From Kovacikia minuta CCNUW1 (GTDB lineage Bacteria; Cyanobacteriota; Cyanobacteriia; Leptolyngbyales; Leptolyngbyaceae): a stretch of 64,000 nt of DNA. A model generated the notes under the pieces. That model saw only the letters and a list, made by a program, of their open reading frames with translations, was not told the origin of the DNA and made no database searches. Shown here in pieces: positions 44,836 to 54,477 of the stretch (the stretch's first letter is position 1; the number at the start of each line of letters is the position of its first letter). A program made the translations under genes and the position numbers. The stretch lies in assembly GCF_020091585.1 (NCBI RefSeq), contig NZ_CP083582.1, positions 1,674,001 through 1,738,000 on the forward strand. Direction: 5' to 3'.

Positions 44836-44914
44836 CAATCCAGCCTACGGGATCTTATATTTAATTGTGTCTTCCTACTGACTCATCCGCTTACGGTTCT
44901 TTTAACGCCCAGTT

Positions 44915-46027
44915 TTAGGTACTGAGTGCTAAATTATCCCGGTGGATAACGGTTTCGGCTCCGGGATAGCCGAGAATTGTGGCGATCGCCTCTGATCGAC
45001 AACCCTTAATCTTTTGCAGTTCGTCGCTGGTGTAGTTGACCAATCCTCTGGCAATTTCCTGCCCGGTGCGATCGCACAACTGCACCGCATCCTGAGCCTG
45101 AAACCCCCCTTCAATGTGAATAATGCCCGCAGCCAGCAACGACTTGCCCGCATTTCGGATTGCCCGGACTGCTCCATCATCCAGATATAACTTGCCCGCC
45201 GGAACCAGACCGTGAGCGATCCAGCGTTTGCGGGCACTGGCAGGTCGGGGTTGGGGGTCAAACTGGGTGCCGATCGGTTCGCCCTGAAGAATCTTTTCAA
45301 TGTTTCTCGGAAATCGCCCTTCCGTAATCACCGTTCGTACTCCTGCACCGCTGGCAATTTGGGCAGCCGCAATCTTTGTCACCATCCCTCCCGTCCCCCA
45401 GCGGGAACCGCGATCGCCCATTTTCACCTGAAGTTCCTTCAATTGGTCAATATGGTCAACCCGCAGAATGGGCTGAGCATCCGGGTTACTGCGCGGATCT
45501 GCCGAATACAGCCGATCCACATCGGTCAGCAAAAACAACCAGTCTGCTCTAACCAAACTGGCAACCAGGGCTGAAAGCGTATCATTATCGCCAAACTTCA
45601 GCTCATCCACCGCAACCGTATCGTTTTCGTTCACGATTGGAATGACTCCCAGTTCCAGCAGTTCTTGAAACGTGCGTTCGACATTGATGTAGCTATTCCG
45701 CTGCACCAGATCACTGCGGGTCAAAAGTACCTGGGCGATCGGCTGTTGCAAAGACGTAAATAGGTCATCGTAAACCCGAATCAGACGACCCTGCCCCACC
45801 GCAGCGATCGCCTGCTTCAGGGCGATCGTTCGCGGGCGTTCTGTCATTCCCAAACGGGCACATCCCACCCCCACAGCACCGGAGGACACCAACACAACTC
45901 GATGCCCCTGTTGCCGTAGGCCACTGAGGGTTTCCACCAGGGTGGCGATCGTTGCCAGAGATAAAAGCCCGGTTTCTGGCTGAGTCAGGCTAGAAGTACC
46001 AATTTTGACAACCAGGGTTTGCAACAT
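44915..46027 (-). CDS. proB: glutamate 5-kinase
   Basis: The 370-residue enzyme makes the first step of proline synthesis, phosphorylating glutamate. The amino-acid-kinase domain begins [19 protein letters not shown], with [35 protein letters not shown] (in parts) and a [15 protein letters not shown] loop; the C-terminal PUA domain starts near residue 275 ([13 protein letters not shown]). Complete. Last gene of the minus-strand cluster, separated from yqeG by a 730-base repeat-rich gap. Confidence 0.95.
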   Translation of the reverse strand: MLQTLVVKIGTSSLTQPETGLLSLATIATLVETLSGLRQQGHRVVLVSSGAVGVGCARLGMTERPRTIALKQAIAAVGQGRLIRVYDDLFTSLQQPIAQVLLTRSDLVQRNSYINVERTFQELLELGVIPIVNENDTVAVDELKFGDNDTLSALVASLVRADWLFLLTDVDRLYSADPRSNPDAQPILRVDHIDQLKELQVKMGDRGSRWGTGGMVTKIAAAQIASGAGVRTVITEGRFPRNIEKILQGEPIGTQFDPQPRPASARKRWIAHGLVPAGKLYLDDGAVRAIRNAGKSLLAAGIIHIEGGFQAQDAVQLCDRTGQEIARGLVNYTSDELQKIKGCRSEAIATILGYPGAETVIHRDNLALST

Positions 46028-46757
46028 CGACGCGAGGGGAAAGAGAGTTTTAAGTTTTAAGTTTTAAGTTTTAAGTTTTAAGTTGAATATGAGAGGTGAG
46101 AAGTGAGGCGATGGATTGAAGGGAAGGTTGGGAATTAAGAACTGAGAATTAAAAGTTGAAAATTGAGTTTTCCGTGTCTCCGCGTCTCCGTGTTCCCACG
46201 TCCCCGCGTCTTCCCCATCTCCTTTACCCTCTCCCTATCCGCTGCTCCTGTCCTTTCCCCTACCCCCTACCGCTAGTCCCCAAAATGGCAAAGCGCCAGT
46301 TCCTTTATTGTAAGGACTAGCGCTCTACGCATGTATTCACAGGGATTTATAGGTAGGGTCTTTATATTGGCTGACCCCATTTGAACTGTATTTAGTGTGA
46401 CAGAAATACTGAGATACGGTGTATTTCGTAATGTTTTCTTTATGTTTTGCATTATCAGGATTAATAGGTTTTTGTGTACTTTTGTCTCAGTTCCTTTCCC
46501 AAAGCCTCAGTGGTCGAATCCTGGAATCGGTTTCACTGGATTACCCACACCCCACACCCCACACCCCACACCCCACACCCACACCCCACACCCCACACCC
46601 CACACCCCACACCCCAGTTCAAAGACTAGTTGGGCTGACAAGATTCGGGGTTTCCAGATCAACCGCCCAATTGATTGATCGGGTTCCGGAGCAACGGTTT
46701 CCATCCCATAGAAAACTGGTTTCTCGCCCATACCTGGGCAGGATTTAATCGGTTATT
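46028..46757. repeat. 730-base gene-free region with tandem repeats and one hairpin
   Basis: It holds five units of TTTTAAG (46046-46085), an inverted pair CGCTAGTCC/GGACTAGCG (46271-46322), and a long CACCCCA array (46544-46616) lying in a degraded, inverted copy of repeat D. No gene supported. Confidence 0.65.
46505..46671 (-). repeat. repeat D, copy 3 (inverted, degraded) with tandem array
   Basis: Read on the minus strand, the edges resemble those of copies at 49015-49151 and 62924-63066: a segment like GGTTAATCCAAATGAAAC is seen here as GTTTCACTGGATTACC on the plus strand. The core is about ten units of the seven-base CACCCCA (one unit shortened to six). Confidence 0.5.
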
Positions 46758-47279
46758 TTACTTGTCGGGCAGAAGAGAGGCACCTAATACCTGAGAAAAC
46801 CAAACCTCAAAGGAATGGAGGGGGGAACGTTTAACGACCTCGTTGGGGTTAACCATAGGGTCAACCAGAATCGTAAACATGCCCAGACGATTCCCTGCTA
46901 AAACATCGGTAAACAGGCGATCGCCCACCATCCCTACCTGTTCTACAGGCAAATGCATTGCCTCAACAGCCTTTCTTAACTTGCGGCGGGACGGTTTTGC
47001 CGCTCCTGCGATGTAGGGTACATCTAATGCTTTGGCAATTCGGCGAATTCGAGCTTCGCTGATATTGTTGCTAACCAGCCAAAGGGAGGCAACCTGGCGC
47101 ACTTCTTCAACCCAGGGCAACAACTCGGCAGATGCTTCAACCGCCCGGATCGGCACGAGCGTTTCATCTACGTCCAGCACCAGCCCTCTGAGTCGATGAT
47201 GCTTCAAAATATCCGGCGTGAGCTTCAGAACAGAGCCGTGCAGAATTAAGTTGGGTTGTAGGAGTTCGCCCCAGGACAT
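46758..47279 (-). CDS. yqeG: YqeG-family HAD phosphatase
   Basis: The 173-residue HAD IIIA-type phosphatase has the nucleophile motif LVLDVDETLVP near residue 33, motif II WLVSNN, motif III Lys in AKPSRRKLRKA, and motif IV VGMVGDRLFTDVLAGN. Family members act on phosphorylated small molecules, with phosphatidylglycerophosphate phosphatase activity known for related proteins in plants and fungi. It lies in the conserved cyanobacterial cluster with mltG, DUF3727 and ruvX. Confidence 0.9.
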   Translation of the reverse strand: MSWGELLQPNLILHGSVLKLTPDILKHHRLRGLVLDVDETLVPIRAVEASAELLPWVEEVRQVASLWLVSNNISEARIRRIAKALDVPYIAGAAKPSRRKLRKAVEAMHLPVEQVGMVGDRLFTDVLAGNRLGMFTILVDPMVNPNEVVKRSPLHSFEVWFSQVLGASLLPDK

Positions 47280-47318
47280 GAGTAGAAGGGATAAAGGATA
47301 AAGGAGATGGAAGAGGTA

Positions 47319-47488
47319 GGGAGTGGGGAGTGGGGAGTGGGAAGTGGGAAGTGGGGAGTGGGGAGTGGGGAAGATGCAGAAGAGAGTGGGTAAGGGGGGA
47401 ATGAGGTGATGGGCAAGGAGAAACTTTTATCCTTCATTCTTGCTCTACCACCTACCACCTACTACCTACCACCTATCACCTACTACCC
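47319..47488. repeat. tandem GGGAGTG and CTACCAC repeats
   Basis: About seven units of GGGGAGT/GGGAAGT (47319-47372) and about six of CTACCAC/CTACTAC (47443-47488), all on a seven-base period, between mltG and yqeG. Confidence 0.7.
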
Positions 47489-47544
47489 TCTGCCTTTTTT
47501 ATCCCCTTATCCCTTATCCTTCATCCTTTCCCTGCCACCTGCTT

Positions 47545-48687
47545 CTAAGGTTTCGTAGATTTCGATGCATCCATCTGATCATGAATTTTGTTTTGAGCAG
47601 CCTGATGTTCCTTTAAGGTACGGCTGAAGATATGGGTACCATCGTACCGCGCAACAAAGTACAGGTAATCGGTATTTTCTGGGGAAAGAGTTGCTTTCAG
47701 ACTAGCAAGCCCTGGGCTGGCGATCGGTGTAGGGGGGAGGCCGGTATTGAGATAGGTATTGTAGGGGGAAGGAGTTCTGACTTGAGCCAGGGTGAGGGGA
47801 TTATCAGGCGTTTGTTGAACACCTAAAGCATATTCAACGGTTGGATCTGCCCCCAGGGGAATTTCCTTCTTCAGCCGATTGAGAAATACGCCTGCAATTA
47901 AGGGTCGTTCCTTGGGAATAACGGCTTCCTTCTCAACAATGCTTGCCAAGGTGACCCATTCAGCAAAACTGAGGGAGTTTTGCCCCTGTCCCTGTCGGTA
48001 AAGCGGTACAGCAACCTGCTCAAACCGATCTAGCATTTGCTTCAAAATATCCTCCGGAGATGGGGCTCCGGCAACCTGGTAAGTATCTGGAAACAGGAAA
48101 CCCTCCAAACGGGGCAGGGTGGAATCAGCGGGTTTGGGTAGCCAGGAATATTGTTCTATGGGAAACTGATTTGCCGCTTTGAGAAAGTCCTGGGCTGGGA
48201 AAAAGCCCTGTTCCTCAAAGTAGGTTGCCATTTGCCTGAGCGACCACCCTTCGGGAATGGTGAAATTGTTGTGGACTACATCACCAGACCAGATTTTGGC
48301 GGCGATCGCAGACATGGGCTGAGCCGCAGATACCTGATAGGTACCTGCCTGAAACCCGCCCTGGGGTTCTTTCATCGTTAGCCAGCGCGTCCAGAGATTC
48401 CAGGCGGTTGCTGAACGGATGATCCCTAGTGCCTCCAAATCTCTGCCAATTTCCTGAGCAGAGGTTCCTTGAGAAATTTTTAAGTTAACAACTTTTGGTG
48501 TGGTGGATGTTCCCGCAGAAATTGGCGCAGCATTTGCCCAGGTCCACCATTGCCATCCTTGCCAGGCAGAAACACCAAGGGCTACCAGAATCAGAATCCA
48601 AACCAGCATTCCCTTTGGATTTTTTTTCTCAACCTTTTGGGGAGAATTCTGACTGATATGCTTGGGAGTGTTTTTAGCCACTTTCAT
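47545..48687 (-). CDS. mltG: endolytic murein transglycosylase
   Basis: The 380-residue membrane-anchored enzyme cuts nascent peptidoglycan strands and limits their length. A basic cytoplasmic tail is followed by one membrane span (residues 29-46, LVWILILVALGVSAWQG), a LysM-like module and the YceG domain with the catalytic Glu in VTLASIVEKEAVIPKE and the C-terminal PSPYNTYLNTGLPPTPIASPG. All family landmarks present. Transcribed toward yqeG. Confidence 0.92.
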   Translation of the reverse strand: MKVAKNTPKHISQNSPQKVEKKNPKGMLVWILILVALGVSAWQGWQWWTWANAAPISAGTSTTPKVVNLKISQGTSAQEIGRDLEALGIIRSATAWNLWTRWLTMKEPQGGFQAGTYQVSAAQPMSAIAAKIWSGDVVHNNFTIPEGWSLRQMATYFEEQGFFPAQDFLKAANQFPIEQYSWLPKPADSTLPRLEGFLFPDTYQVAGAPSPEDILKQMLDRFEQVAVPLYRQGQGQNSLSFAEWVTLASIVEKEAVIPKERPLIAGVFLNRLKKEIPLGADPTVEYALGVQQTPDNPLTLAQVRTPSPYNTYLNTGLPPTPIASPGLASLKATLSPENTDYLYFVARYDGTHIFSRTLKEHQAAQNKIHDQMDASKSTKP

Positions 48688-49527
48688 GATTCATGTCTGG
48701 ATTAAAATTTTGTCAAGATCCTTCATTCTCAAACGGGTTGAAGTTCCTACTATCAAACCCTTGAAAGATCCTATTCAAGAACGCTGAGGTTTTGTTTGAT
48801 ACCTATTCAAAGACCAGAAGTAAATCTGCTTTGAAAACAAGCAATCATCATAGCAACCATAGGAAAATGTAACAACTCGCGATGGAATTCGATCGACGGG
48901 TGACGATATGGAATTTATAGCGCTGACAAAAACGATCGCGATCACGTTTGCCGGGACCTGCCACCGAAACGTCTCGATCGTAATCGAGCTATCAGGAGAA
49001 TTCCTGGAATTCGTTTTTACAGTGGTTTTCAAATCTAAAAGCCCCGTCTTGTGAAGGGGGGTGTGGGGCTTCGACGTGAGCTTTCGACCTGAGCCAAGTT
49101 GAAGGGCGCTCAGCCGAGCAGTGTGGTTAATTTAAATGAAACCGGCTGTCAGGATTTCTGTGGAGACGTGATTCACTGAATCTCCTCGCTACCTGCTTTA
49201 CCAGCAGGAAACCTGTGTCGATAAGGTCTACGCGTGTTTGGATGATTTCATGCAATAAAAAAGTTGATCTTTTCTACAAAAAATCAACCTCTGCAAGAAA
49301 TCTATGGAATTTGTAATACCAACTTTAAATTGCCTTTAGAGAAGTTATTTCCTTGAGAATCTGTGGCTACAAAAGCTTCCGCAATCTGTAATCTAAGATT
49401 TCCAGGCTAAAATCTGCAATCTAAAATGGTAAGAATTTTGATCGGCAATTAGAAGGTTTGTTTCTACTTAAAGTTTCTTTCTGGTCATCTGGCGCGATCG
49501 CCTAAACGATATTTGAACAAGCTCTCC
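48688..49527. other. 840-base gene-free region
   Basis: Contains repeat D copy 1 at 49015-49151. Elsewhere a GGAGACGTG.../...TCTCC hairpin is at about 49163-49187 and CCTGCTTTACCAGCAGG at about 49193-49209. No gene, tRNA or promoter could be identified. Confidence 0.4.
49015..49151 (+). repeat. repeat D, copy 1 (no tandem expansion)
   Basis: It shares the left part (TTTACAGTGGTTTTCAAATC, then TGTGAAGGGGGGTGTGGGG) and the right part (GTGTGGTTAATTTAAATGAA, then CCGGCTGT) with copy 2 at 62924-63066. Its middle is a short GC-rich hairpin sequence instead of a tandem array. Confidence 0.65.
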
Positions 49528-50085
49528 CTACTCAAACTGATCGAACAACTGATCTTCAATCATGGGTAACAACGGCTCTATTTGTTTCAGTTCTTCCGGT
49601 GAAAGCAAATGGGGTTGGTTGTTGGCATCCAAACGGGCCAGGATAAAAAATGGATCAAGGGGGGCGTAGACCCCATATTCCTGTTCCTTGTAGTAAAAGC
49701 TCGCAAGAAATTGCAGTTCTTCTTCGTCCTCATCGCCAGATTCGAGATCTTCTAACCCCTCTTCTTCAACGTATTCCGGCAAATCTCCTTTGACAGTAAG
49801 GGTTACGGCTGTACGCTTGAGAATTAAATTTTGTTCTTCAAGCACTACTTTGGCGATCGGGAAGAGAAGATCAATCTCACTGTCATCTTCGACTGGAACG
49901 GCTTCCTCCTCATCGCCGTCTTCCTGCCAGGCAACGACTTCTACGGGAGAGTCTTCTGGAAGGAGCAACACATATTCCTGCCCATCGAGTTCCAGAGAGT
50001 GCTCAACCGTACAGGTGAGGGTCCGTCCAGCATCATCAGTGATTGTTACGATCTCTCTTTCCATCTCAATGTCATCTTCGTGCAT
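49528..50085 (-). CDS. DUF3727 (DUF1292-like) cyanobacterial protein
   Basis: The 185-residue, very acidic protein has an N-terminal DUF1292-like half (EREIVTITDDAGRTLTCTVEHSLELDGQEYVLLLPEDSPVEVV, in parts) and a second repeat-like half (FLASFYYKEQEYGVYAPLDPFFILAR), joined by an acidic linker. It is conserved in cyanobacteria and plastids; in Arabidopsis related proteins take part in plastid RNA-polymerase or thylakoid functions, but the role here is open. Lies between ruvX and mltG. Confidence 0.85.
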   Translation of the reverse strand: MHEDDIEMEREIVTITDDAGRTLTCTVEHSLELDGQEYVLLLPEDSPVEVVAWQEDGDEEEAVPVEDDSEIDLLFPIAKVVLEEQNLILKRTAVTLTVKGDLPEYVEEEGLEDLESGDEDEEELQFLASFYYKEQEYGVYAPLDPFFILARLDANNQPHLLSPEELKQIEPLLPMIEDQLFDQFE

Positions 50086-50125
50086 TCTCGAGCTCCCATT
50101 TCGGATTTTGAACGTTATCTGATGT

Positions 50126-50183
50126 CGGGTGGTAGGTGGTGGGTGGTGGGTGGTAGGTGGTAGGTGGTAGGTGGTAGGTGGTA
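50126..50183. repeat. GGTGGTA tandem repeat
   Basis: About eight units of GGTGGTA/GGTGGTG, seven-base period, between ruvX and the DUF3727 gene. Confidence 0.75.
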
Positions 50184-50225
50184 GAAGTCAAAAGCCAGAA
50201 GTATCTGACCCTTATCCCTCATGCC

Positions 50226-50687
50226 TCATGCCTCATCCCCCGTCCTTTCTTCCCGCCGCCCTGCCTCCTGTTGCCGACGCTCATCCAACCATTGTTGCAG
50301 AATCAGGGACGCAGCTTTGCGATCGACCAATTCTTTATGCCGCGAGGGAGATATTTTTTCTGCCTGAAGCAGTTGTTCTGCCTGAAAAGAGGTCAGGCGT
50401 TCATCCATGTATTCCAGGGGAAGCTGGAGGGCACCTGACACCGACTGGGCAAATTTTTGGACATGCCGAGCCTGAAACCCAATGCTGCCATCCATTGAGT
50501 AGGGCAATCCAACAACCAGTATCTGAACCTGACGCTGGTTAACCAGATCTTGGAGTTGCCCTACCACATAATCGAAGGATCGGCGCTCAATTGTTGTTAG
50601 CCCGATCGCAATTAGCCCGGTGCCATCGCAACCTGCGACGCCAATGCGTTTCTTACCAACATCCAACCCTAAAGCAGAAATTCGCAT
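50226..50687 (-). CDS. ruvX: putative pre-16S rRNA nuclease / Holliday junction resolvase-like
   Basis: A 153-residue YqgF/RuvX protein, a RuvC-fold nuclease for 16S rRNA maturation. Motifs: LGLDVGKKRIGVAGCDGTG at the start with the first Asp, VVGLPYSMDGSIGFQARHVQKFA, and YMDERLTSFQAEQLL with the second acidic pair; the C-terminal KAASLILQQWLDER helix carries the last acid. Follows the GNAT gene after only 13 bases. Confidence 0.92.
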   Translation of the reverse strand: MRISALGLDVGKKRIGVAGCDGTGLIAIGLTTIERRSFDYVVGQLQDLVNQRQVQILVVGLPYSMDGSIGFQARHVQKFAQSVSGALQLPLEYMDERLTSFQAEQLLQAEKISPSRHKELVDRKAASLILQQWLDERRQQEAGRREERTGDEA

Positions 50688-50700
50688 GTAAGCCTATGAT

Positions 50701-52125
50701 TTAACAGCAAGGCCCCTCCTGCGGGGGGTCAGAGAAATCAGAGGGGACTTGCAGGTTAAAGATGCGTTTTGTGCTTTGGCTGGAGGATTTTCCATTCCGA
50801 CTGGCAGGATCGGAAGCAGTGCCGGTTGCCTGAGAATCCGAAGCCGTATCTATTTGAGGTTCGGTTTGCGGCAGTTGGGTGGTCAGTTTAAGGGCAGAGA
50901 TCCGGCTTGGCACTGGTTTACGGGCAGGCTTCAAGCCTTGCAGGACTTCTGGGAATTGCAGCCCTTCCAGAGCATTGGGTTTCGATTCCTTGACCTTGTG
51001 CCAGACCGAGCGAGACATCATCAATGTGTGGGAAATGCGGGTCGCACCCAACCGTTCCAGATACTCTTCCCGTTCTGGCTGGTAGTCAGAGGAAGCCAGT
51101 TGGAGGGACTGAACTGGAAGATCCTGAACGATGCGTGCCATTTGGGCTGTGAGTTCGGAGTAGAGCCAGGTATAGGCAGGATGAACGGTGAGTTCAGCCT
51201 GGTGGGGTTGGGAACCATCCCGACAAAGTTGAATTTGGAAATAGCCGATCGCCGCCTTGCGTTGGGATTCAAACACATAACCACTCACCATTTCGGTGTG
51301 GTTCAACCAGTGCTTTAGCCCTTCGATTAAGGAGCCTATCAAACTTGTCTTGAAGTCTAAGATGTGGCGATCGAACACCTGACGCACCAGAGGGGGCATG
51401 GAGGCAGTATCCAGTTGGTAGAGCAACTGAGCATCCGCATTACTGACGGGCAGGAGATTGGGGAGAGCGGGTTCCCGCTCAGCCAAATCCTGAAGCTGAT
51501 CCGGAGCGACCGCCCAGTAGGTAATCTGGGCGAGGGGTTGAAACCCATTCTCGCGATACAGTGCCAGAGAATCCTTGTCGCTTACATTGACTTCTAATAG
51601 CCAGGTACGTGCTTCCCAAATGGTGTCAAAGCAGTAGCGCAGCAGGAGGGAACCCACATCAGAGAGGCAAAGTTTGGGGCTAGCTGGCTGTGGTTTCGAG
51701 TTTGCTTCCGATGATTCTCTCTCTTCCTCAGAGTCTCCCCGATCGGATGCAAAGACCGATTCAGAAGCAGATGAATTTTCCAGAAACAAAGGATTACAGT
51801 TGACCGCAACCCGATCGACCCGCCAGGTGCTACGAGTGCGGTTGAAGGGAGAAACTCGGATGACCCCTCGAATTATATTGGCTTGCTCTGCAAGGTAAGT
51901 GAGGGAAGAATGCTGGAAGGGTTTTAACAGCAAGCTGAGTGCTTTTAGCCAGCCATTCCAGGGACGAAGCACAAAACCCTTAAAGGGACGATCTGAATCG
52001 ATCGAGCTACGAATGTTGTCCGCCTCAAGGTCTTCTGCATAAAGGCGCTCAACTCCTTCCAAATCCCGATATTGGACTGGACGGATGACGATTTGTACAT
52101 CTTTAGCAGGAGGGACTTGAGTCAT
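50701..52125 (-). CDS. large GNAT-family acetyltransferase
   Basis: The start is taken at 52125 (MTQVPPAKDVQIVIRPVQYRDLEGVERLY), giving 474 residues. The N-terminal half is a GNAT domain with VGSLLLRYCFDTIWEARTWLLEVNVSDKDSLALYRENGFQPL, in parts; the second half repeats a diverged GNAT-like segment (WLYSELTAQMARIVQDL, then EEYLERLGATRISHTLMMSRSVW). A Ser/Glu-rich insertion (residues 130-160) and disordered tail (after residue 420) are present. Substrate unknown. First gene of the cluster leading to ruvX. Confidence 0.8.
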   Translation of the reverse strand: MTQVPPAKDVQIVIRPVQYRDLEGVERLYAEDLEADNIRSSIDSDRPFKGFVLRPWNGWLKALSLLLKPFQHSSLTYLAEQANIIRGVIRVSPFNRTRSTWRVDRVAVNCNPLFLENSSASESVFASDRGDSEEERESSEANSKPQPASPKLCLSDVGSLLLRYCFDTIWEARTWLLEVNVSDKDSLALYRENGFQPLAQITYWAVAPDQLQDLAEREPALPNLLPVSNADAQLLYQLDTASMPPLVRQVFDRHILDFKTSLIGSLIEGLKHWLNHTEMVSGYVFESQRKAAIGYFQIQLCRDGSQPHQAELTVHPAYTWLYSELTAQMARIVQDLPVQSLQLASSDYQPEREEYLERLGATRISHTLMMSRSVWHKVKESKPNALEGLQFPEVLQGLKPARKPVPSRISALKLTTQLPQTEPQIDTASDSQATGTASDPASRNGKSSSQSTKRIFNLQVPSDFSDPPQEGPCC

Positions 52126-52529
52126 CTTGTCTAAAGCGGCTATCAGCCGTAGGCAACAGGTTATATCAACATTACTCAATATCCATTCTAATCGGTTTAC
52201 CCGATAAACCTCATTTCTAAACGATGTCCATAGAATCAAAGGAAGGGATGAGGGATGAGGGATAAGAAAGGCAGAAGGCAGAGGGCAGAAGGGGTAGGTG
52301 CCAGGTGTCAGATTTTAGAAGGCATGAGTTGTGCAAGTTTTCAATAACTAATACCCGATTCAATAGTCTTCGTGGCACATCAACATCCTGTAAGGGCGTT
52401 TGGCCAAACGCCCCTACCCGATCTGTCGCGGTTTCAATTCAAATGGGTATCACAACTAACAACTAACAACGAATGACCGCTGACCCATCTCCCCCCTCTT
52501 CCCTATCCTTTCCTCATACTCCCCACCAC
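52126..52529. other. gene-free spacer with repeat B
   Basis: Mostly repeat B copy 1 (52351-52450) and purine-rich words such as GGGATGAGGGATAAG; no gene supported. Confidence 0.5.
52351..52450. repeat. repeat B, copy 1
   Basis: A 100-base unit with outer ends ATACCCGATT/AAATGGGTAT and a central perfect palindrome GGGCGTTTGGCCAAACGCCC (52394-52413). An inverted copy of about 90 percent identity by eye is at 58970-59062. Confidence 0.75.
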
Positions 52530-53717
52530 TCATCCCTGGGGCGCGACGGGGCGAATCAAAACCACTGGGGTTTGTTCAGCGGCATTACCTGCCGGATTTC
52601 GAAGCAGCGCCTGGGTCAAAAATGGTGTTTCCAGGTCGGAGGTTGCTGCCAATACTTTGACAGCCTTTAAATCATTCACATCGACGATCGCCGCAGACAA
52701 TCCGGTTTTCTGTCGAATCTGATCAACGACCATCTGGGGGTTTTCTGGACCGAGAACAATAAACTGGTCGTAGGGTGGGAGGGTGCCCGTCACATCGTCT
52801 ATTAGACGAGCTTGTTCGCCTGCCAGTTGGTAGAACAAACCAGGTTTGCCAAATACCTTGGCGATCGCCCCTAGCAAAAATGCAACCAGCACCCGCACGG
52901 GCCCCACAATGTCAATCAGGGATTGCATGCCACAAGCAGTCGCCAGACTGGAGGTGGGCAGAAAGAGATAGCAAAGCCGTCTGGCGACCCATCCTGGTTT
53001 GACATCGGTGGGATGGCGAAATCGCCCCTGCATAATGGCGATCGGAGTTTCTCCGATCGCAACCACATCTCCGGGTTGGGCATTCGGAACCACATAGCGT
53101 TGCACAACTTCCACAGGATCATCTAAATGGGTCAGCAGGTGGGTGCGAATGGGCAAGACATCGGCATTAGTCGCCGGACGCCAGTTTTTTGAGTCCTTGG
53201 GCGAGGGAAAGGTTAGGGGTACGATGACATGGCGAACCTTGGGGATTCGCCCCTGAGGACCGTAGGTGGTGTAGTGAAGCTGAATCCAGGCAACTTTTAG
53301 CTGGCTTAGATTGGCTCCCTGTAGCTCCACAGTGACTTCGATCGGGTCTGCTTTGCCAACTTTGACAATCCGGGCTTCCCAGTAGCCATCGTCTCTGGGG
53401 CTGGCATCCTTAAATCGAGGAATGACGCGGGTTGTGGTCGTGATTCCCTCCAGACTACCGGAGGATAGCAATTTCACCACTACCTTGACTTCTGGCACCA
53501 TGACTTCCAAACGGCGAGTCAGGTTGCGAAATTCCATCTCTCCGACTAAAAAATAGCGATGAGGTTCGTATCCCTCCAGTTGCCAATTCCCTGAAGTCAA
53601 TTCCAGCCTGTTCCCTGGACGGCGACGATACTGAATTTCTAATGTCAGCAGCAGGACAGCGAATACCAAAACTACTGCAATAACGATCGCGATCGCGAAG
53701 CTCCCCATAGTCACCAC
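52530..53717 (-). CDS. membrane-anchored CofE-like (F420-0:gamma-glutamyl ligase-like) protein
   Basis: The 395-residue protein has one N-terminal membrane span (FAIAIVIAVVLVFAVLLLTLE) and a domain of about 130 residues without clear family (RYFLVGEMEFRNLTRRLEVMVPEVKV). A second domain resembles CofE: NAQPGDVVAIGETPIAIMQGRFRHP, then RLCYLFLPTSSLATACGMQSLIDIVGP and TGTLPPYDQFIVLGPENPQ. F420-synthesis genes are not nearby and most cyanobacteria do not make full F420, so the ligase activity is doubtful. Start could be the second Met (four codons in). Confidence 0.65.
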   Translation of the reverse strand: MVTMGSFAIAIVIAVVLVFAVLLLTLEIQYRRRPGNRLELTSGNWQLEGYEPHRYFLVGEMEFRNLTRRLEVMVPEVKVVVKLLSSGSLEGITTTTRVIPRFKDASPRDDGYWEARIVKVGKADPIEVTVELQGANLSQLKVAWIQLHYTTYGPQGRIPKVRHVIVPLTFPSPKDSKNWRPATNADVLPIRTHLLTHLDDPVEVVQRYVVPNAQPGDVVAIGETPIAIMQGRFRHPTDVKPGWVARRLCYLFLPTSSLATACGMQSLIDIVGPVRVLVAFLLGAIAKVFGKPGLFYQLAGEQARLIDDVTGTLPPYDQFIVLGPENPQMVVDQIRQKTGLSAAIVDVNDLKAVKVLAATSDLETPFLTQALLRNPAGNAAEQTPVVLIRPVAPQG

Positions 53718-53892
53718 AAACTCTTTGTATCTAATCTATATGCTTTTTACCCGGCGATCGCGTCAGCCCCTGTTAAACCCAAACGGCATTTTGGATAGAG
53801 ACTGGTGACGAAGAGACACGGAAAAATGATCGGGGGACGCGAGATGTAAGGATGTAGAGACTTCGTACCCGTTTCAATCGTTCTCACGTCGA

Positions 53893-54407
53893 AGCTAAAT
53901 ACCGGAACTTGGCATCAGCTCCAGCGCTGAATCAATCACCTCTTGAGGGAGAACATCCTCTACAAAGGAAGCGGTGTGAGCGCAGGTATCGCGGGTGCAG
54001 TCCGTGCCACAAATAGGACAGTCCAGCTGCCAGGAAATGGCTGGACGGTGGCGAGATCGGGTGAACGGTCCCGCTGTGATCAAGTTGCCGCACCAGTAAA
54101 TGCCAACGGTCGCTGCCCCACAGGCTGCTGCTCAATGCAATGGGCCGGTGTTATTGGAAACGACGGGTCTTTGCTGCAAAAATTGCTTATGCCACTTTCT
54201 CGCGAGTAACACAATTTCTGCGTCAGCATAGGTCGATCGCAGGGCAGTTAAGGCAGGCAACGCAAAGATGAAATCTCCTAAAGCATTTGCCCGCAGAACT
54301 GCATTTTTTTGAATCTTGGGCACAATGGCAGACTGGGACAGCAATGACATGGCACTTATAACATGCAGATGGTTGCAGTTATACCGAGCGCTCTGATTCA
54401 GTTTCAT
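53893..54407 (-). pseudogene. glycosyltransferase family 9 remnant
   Basis: The N-terminal part (ending KFLQQ-like QFLQQ) shows IQKNAVLRANALGDFIFALPALTALRSTY, the start of ADP-heptose-type glycosyltransferases (GT9). It is followed directly by RPVVSNNTGPLH, a motif that normally lies more than 150 residues further on, so the middle has been deleted. A TGA stop then replaces the usual Leu, and beyond it the same frame continues AAACGAATVGIYWCGNLITAGPFTRSRH and the Cys-rich tail CPICGTDCTRDTCAH down to 53895. Deletion plus nonsense change make this a true decayed gene. Confidence 0.82.
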
Positions 54408-54477
54408 GTCCCTAACGGAGCATTTGTAGGAACACGCTTGATAGCTTTTCTAGCATCGTCCGCCGCAGTCTTTCCTT

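Noticed and set aside
46505-46540. GGTCGAATCC word suggesting a tRNA T-arm
   Set aside because: No acceptor stem, D-arm or anticodon arm can be built around it; it belongs to the edge of repeat D copy 3.
46544-46616. Possible CRISPR or telomere-like array of CACCCCA
   Set aside because: No spacers; the same heptamer occurs inside repeat D elsewhere, so it is slippage-derived repeat DNA.
49160-49245. Two small hairpins considered as a tRNA or riboswitch
   Set aside because: No cloverleaf or known riboswitch core could be fitted, and no gene follows closely.
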